Assembly: GCA_023846275.1 (NCBI GenBank)
Contig: CM043874.1
Span: 31,159,630 to 31,223,629 of the forward strand
DNA from: Vanilla planifolia
Lineage: Eukaryota > Streptophyta > Magnoliopsida > Asparagales > Orchidaceae
DNA: 64,000 nucleotides
Direction of reading: 5' to 3'
The number at the start of each line of letters is the position of its first letter. Positions within the stretch are counted from its first letter, which is position 1. The notes below the pieces were generated by a model, which was given only the letters and a program-made list of their open reading frames with translations, was not told where the DNA came from and did no database searches. Positions 62,893-64,000 of the stretch are shown here, piece by piece. Both the position numbers and the translations under genes were made by a program.

Positions 62893-63894
62893 TGAAAGCT
62901 ACTCACCAATTATAAGAATTGAACAACATCTCATTAACAAAAAGTAATGCAACTCAAATAAAAACCAATAAGTTTTATTTTGGATATTTTTTTTAATTTT
63001 CAAAAAACTTATTGGTAGATAAGAAATAATTAAAGATAATAATAACAAGTAAAAAAATGCACAACTATTTCAAGTGGTTCAGCAAAACCTTTGTCGACAT
63101 CCACCCATGGTTAACCCAACATTGCCTGCATCACAAAATGCATTTGTTTAATTGGTGGGTAGGCCACAAAACCCTCCCATGTAGAACAAACATAAGCTCC
63201 ATTAACCTCCCAACAATGTTAGCTCTATTGATGTTATAATAATAGCCCAACCAGGGATACACATAGTGGTACAACTCAACCATTCACTTGGCTACAACAA
63301 ATCACAACATCTTCATATGAAGCGTTCCTTACAATAAGCTTACAACTAAGTAAATCTACAAGTGACATAGAACTCTAAGGGAGACAAGAAGTTATCAATA
63401 CTTGATTGAACCAAAAGAAGTAAATGATGTGAGTGTAGCATAGAAGAAGAAGTAGCAAAGGCATTGAGAATATGTTTTTAGAGATGAGCACACAAAGTTT
63501 CTCAAGTAAGAATGTAACATTATAATCATTAACTTATTTATTATAGAAGGTTCTTTTATTTATACTATAACTTGATTACATGATGTTTTAAGTATATTCA
63601 ATGGCTTTATTTACATTTCAAAATTGATTAAACTAGTTGTTGAAGTCTTTTAGAACTTATGATATTAATGTATAAAGTATATTATACAAGGATGATAAGG
63701 ATAAAACTGAGATTGCTCTAATGATCCTATGATACATCTAGCATTATTAGACTAAAAATACCAACATACAAGTCAAAGAAATTCTTTGTACTATATGATT
63801 CCAAACATTTGTGTAATGTTTAAATTCATATATGTATGTACATATATACATATACATTTATACACACACACACACATATACACACACACAAACA

Positions 63895-63960
<66 letters not shown>

Positions 63961-64000
63961 CATACCAAACTATCACATAGAACATACTAGCATAAAATTG
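62893..64000 (-). repeat. 5' LTR of the Ty1/copia fossil (partial, runs off window)
   Basis: Homologous to 57,322 onward and co-linear up to the last bases (both share ACTA..ATAAAATTG). It contains an AT/CA microsatellite that the partner LTR lacks. Confidence 0.8.
63861..63958. repeat. CA then AT microsatellite inside the copia LTR
   Basis: CA-rich runs at 63,861-63,890, then about 31 AT units (63,897-63,958). Open frames across it on both strands are products of the repeat. Confidence 0.95.

Larger units (their letters stand above)
57322..64000 (-). mobile_element. Ty1/copia retrotransposon fossil, broken, 5' LTR cut by window edge
   Basis: Minus orientation. Parts in order from the right: partial 5' LTR (62,893 to edge), gag-like region (about 62.82-61.7 kb), reverse-transcriptase piece (about 60.7-60.5 kb), RNase H and C-terminal piece (about 60.4-59.8 kb), polypurine tract AAAAGGGAGAGA (about 59,573-59,584), and 3' LTR (57,322-59,570). 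The 'AAAGGGGGAGATTGTTAAG' junction of SIRE/Tork-type copia elements is recognisable. The internal part is shorter than an intact copia and has many breaks, so it is not functional. The two LTRs differ at roughly a fifth to a quarter of positions by eye, implying an old insertion. Confidence 0.85.

Noticed and set aside
63786-63985. Overlapping 64-residue open frames on both strands
   Set aside because: They are translations of the CA/AT microsatellite (alternating Tyr-Ile), not genes.
30000-64000. A second host gene or an undescribed multi-gene system right of the SEC14-like gene
   Set aside because: No frame shows a recognisable host domain, codon bias or splice-linked exon series. Everything identifiable is retroelement or tandem repeat.

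Overview
This is a stretch of a large, AT-rich seed-plant nuclear genome. The evidence is one plant-type split gene with GT-AG introns, set among decayed plant retroelements (L1-type LINE, Ty1/copia, SIRE/Maximus-like and Ty3 Tekay/Del-like LTRs). The 15.5-kb intron and low gene density suggest a lineage with long introns, such as a gymnosperm, but the species cannot be fixed from the sequence.

The only host gene I can support lies on the minus strand from 29,020 down past the left edge. It encodes a SEC14-like phosphatidylinositol-transfer protein with CRAL-TRIO-N and CRAL-TRIO domains. Ten coding exons (positions 29,020 to 3,972) give 229 in-frame residues. The remaining C-terminal exons lie outside the window. 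Exons are 29-102 bases and introns range from 76 bases to 15.5 kb. A GC-richer 5' region (about 29,020-29,480) carries a 77-codon upstream ORF whose stop overlaps the main ATG, and a G-box. A three-copy tandem repeat of about 175 bases lies just upstream.

The 15.5-kb intron 6 holds a nested transposon stack. A minus-strand L1 LINE (ORF1, endonuclease, reverse transcriptase, about 14.8-21.4 kb) is interrupted by a SIRE/Maximus-like LTR and a smaller Ty3-type LTR. The same intron contains a 450-base tandem duplication, a 103-base minisatellite and another SIRE-like LTR remnant.

From 30 to 64 kb there is no recognisable host gene. This part is retroelement debris: two long Tekay/Del-like solo LTRs facing in opposite directions (about 32.9-37.1 kb and 40.1-45.1 kb), a short LTR-element with two 0.8-kb direct repeats (52.5-54.6 kb), a broken Ty1/copia element running off the right edge (from 57.3 kb), a degenerate copia LTR at 45.1-46.5 kb, and several minisatellites and microsatellites. 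I found no RNA gene, organellar insert, CRISPR array or novel multi-gene system.
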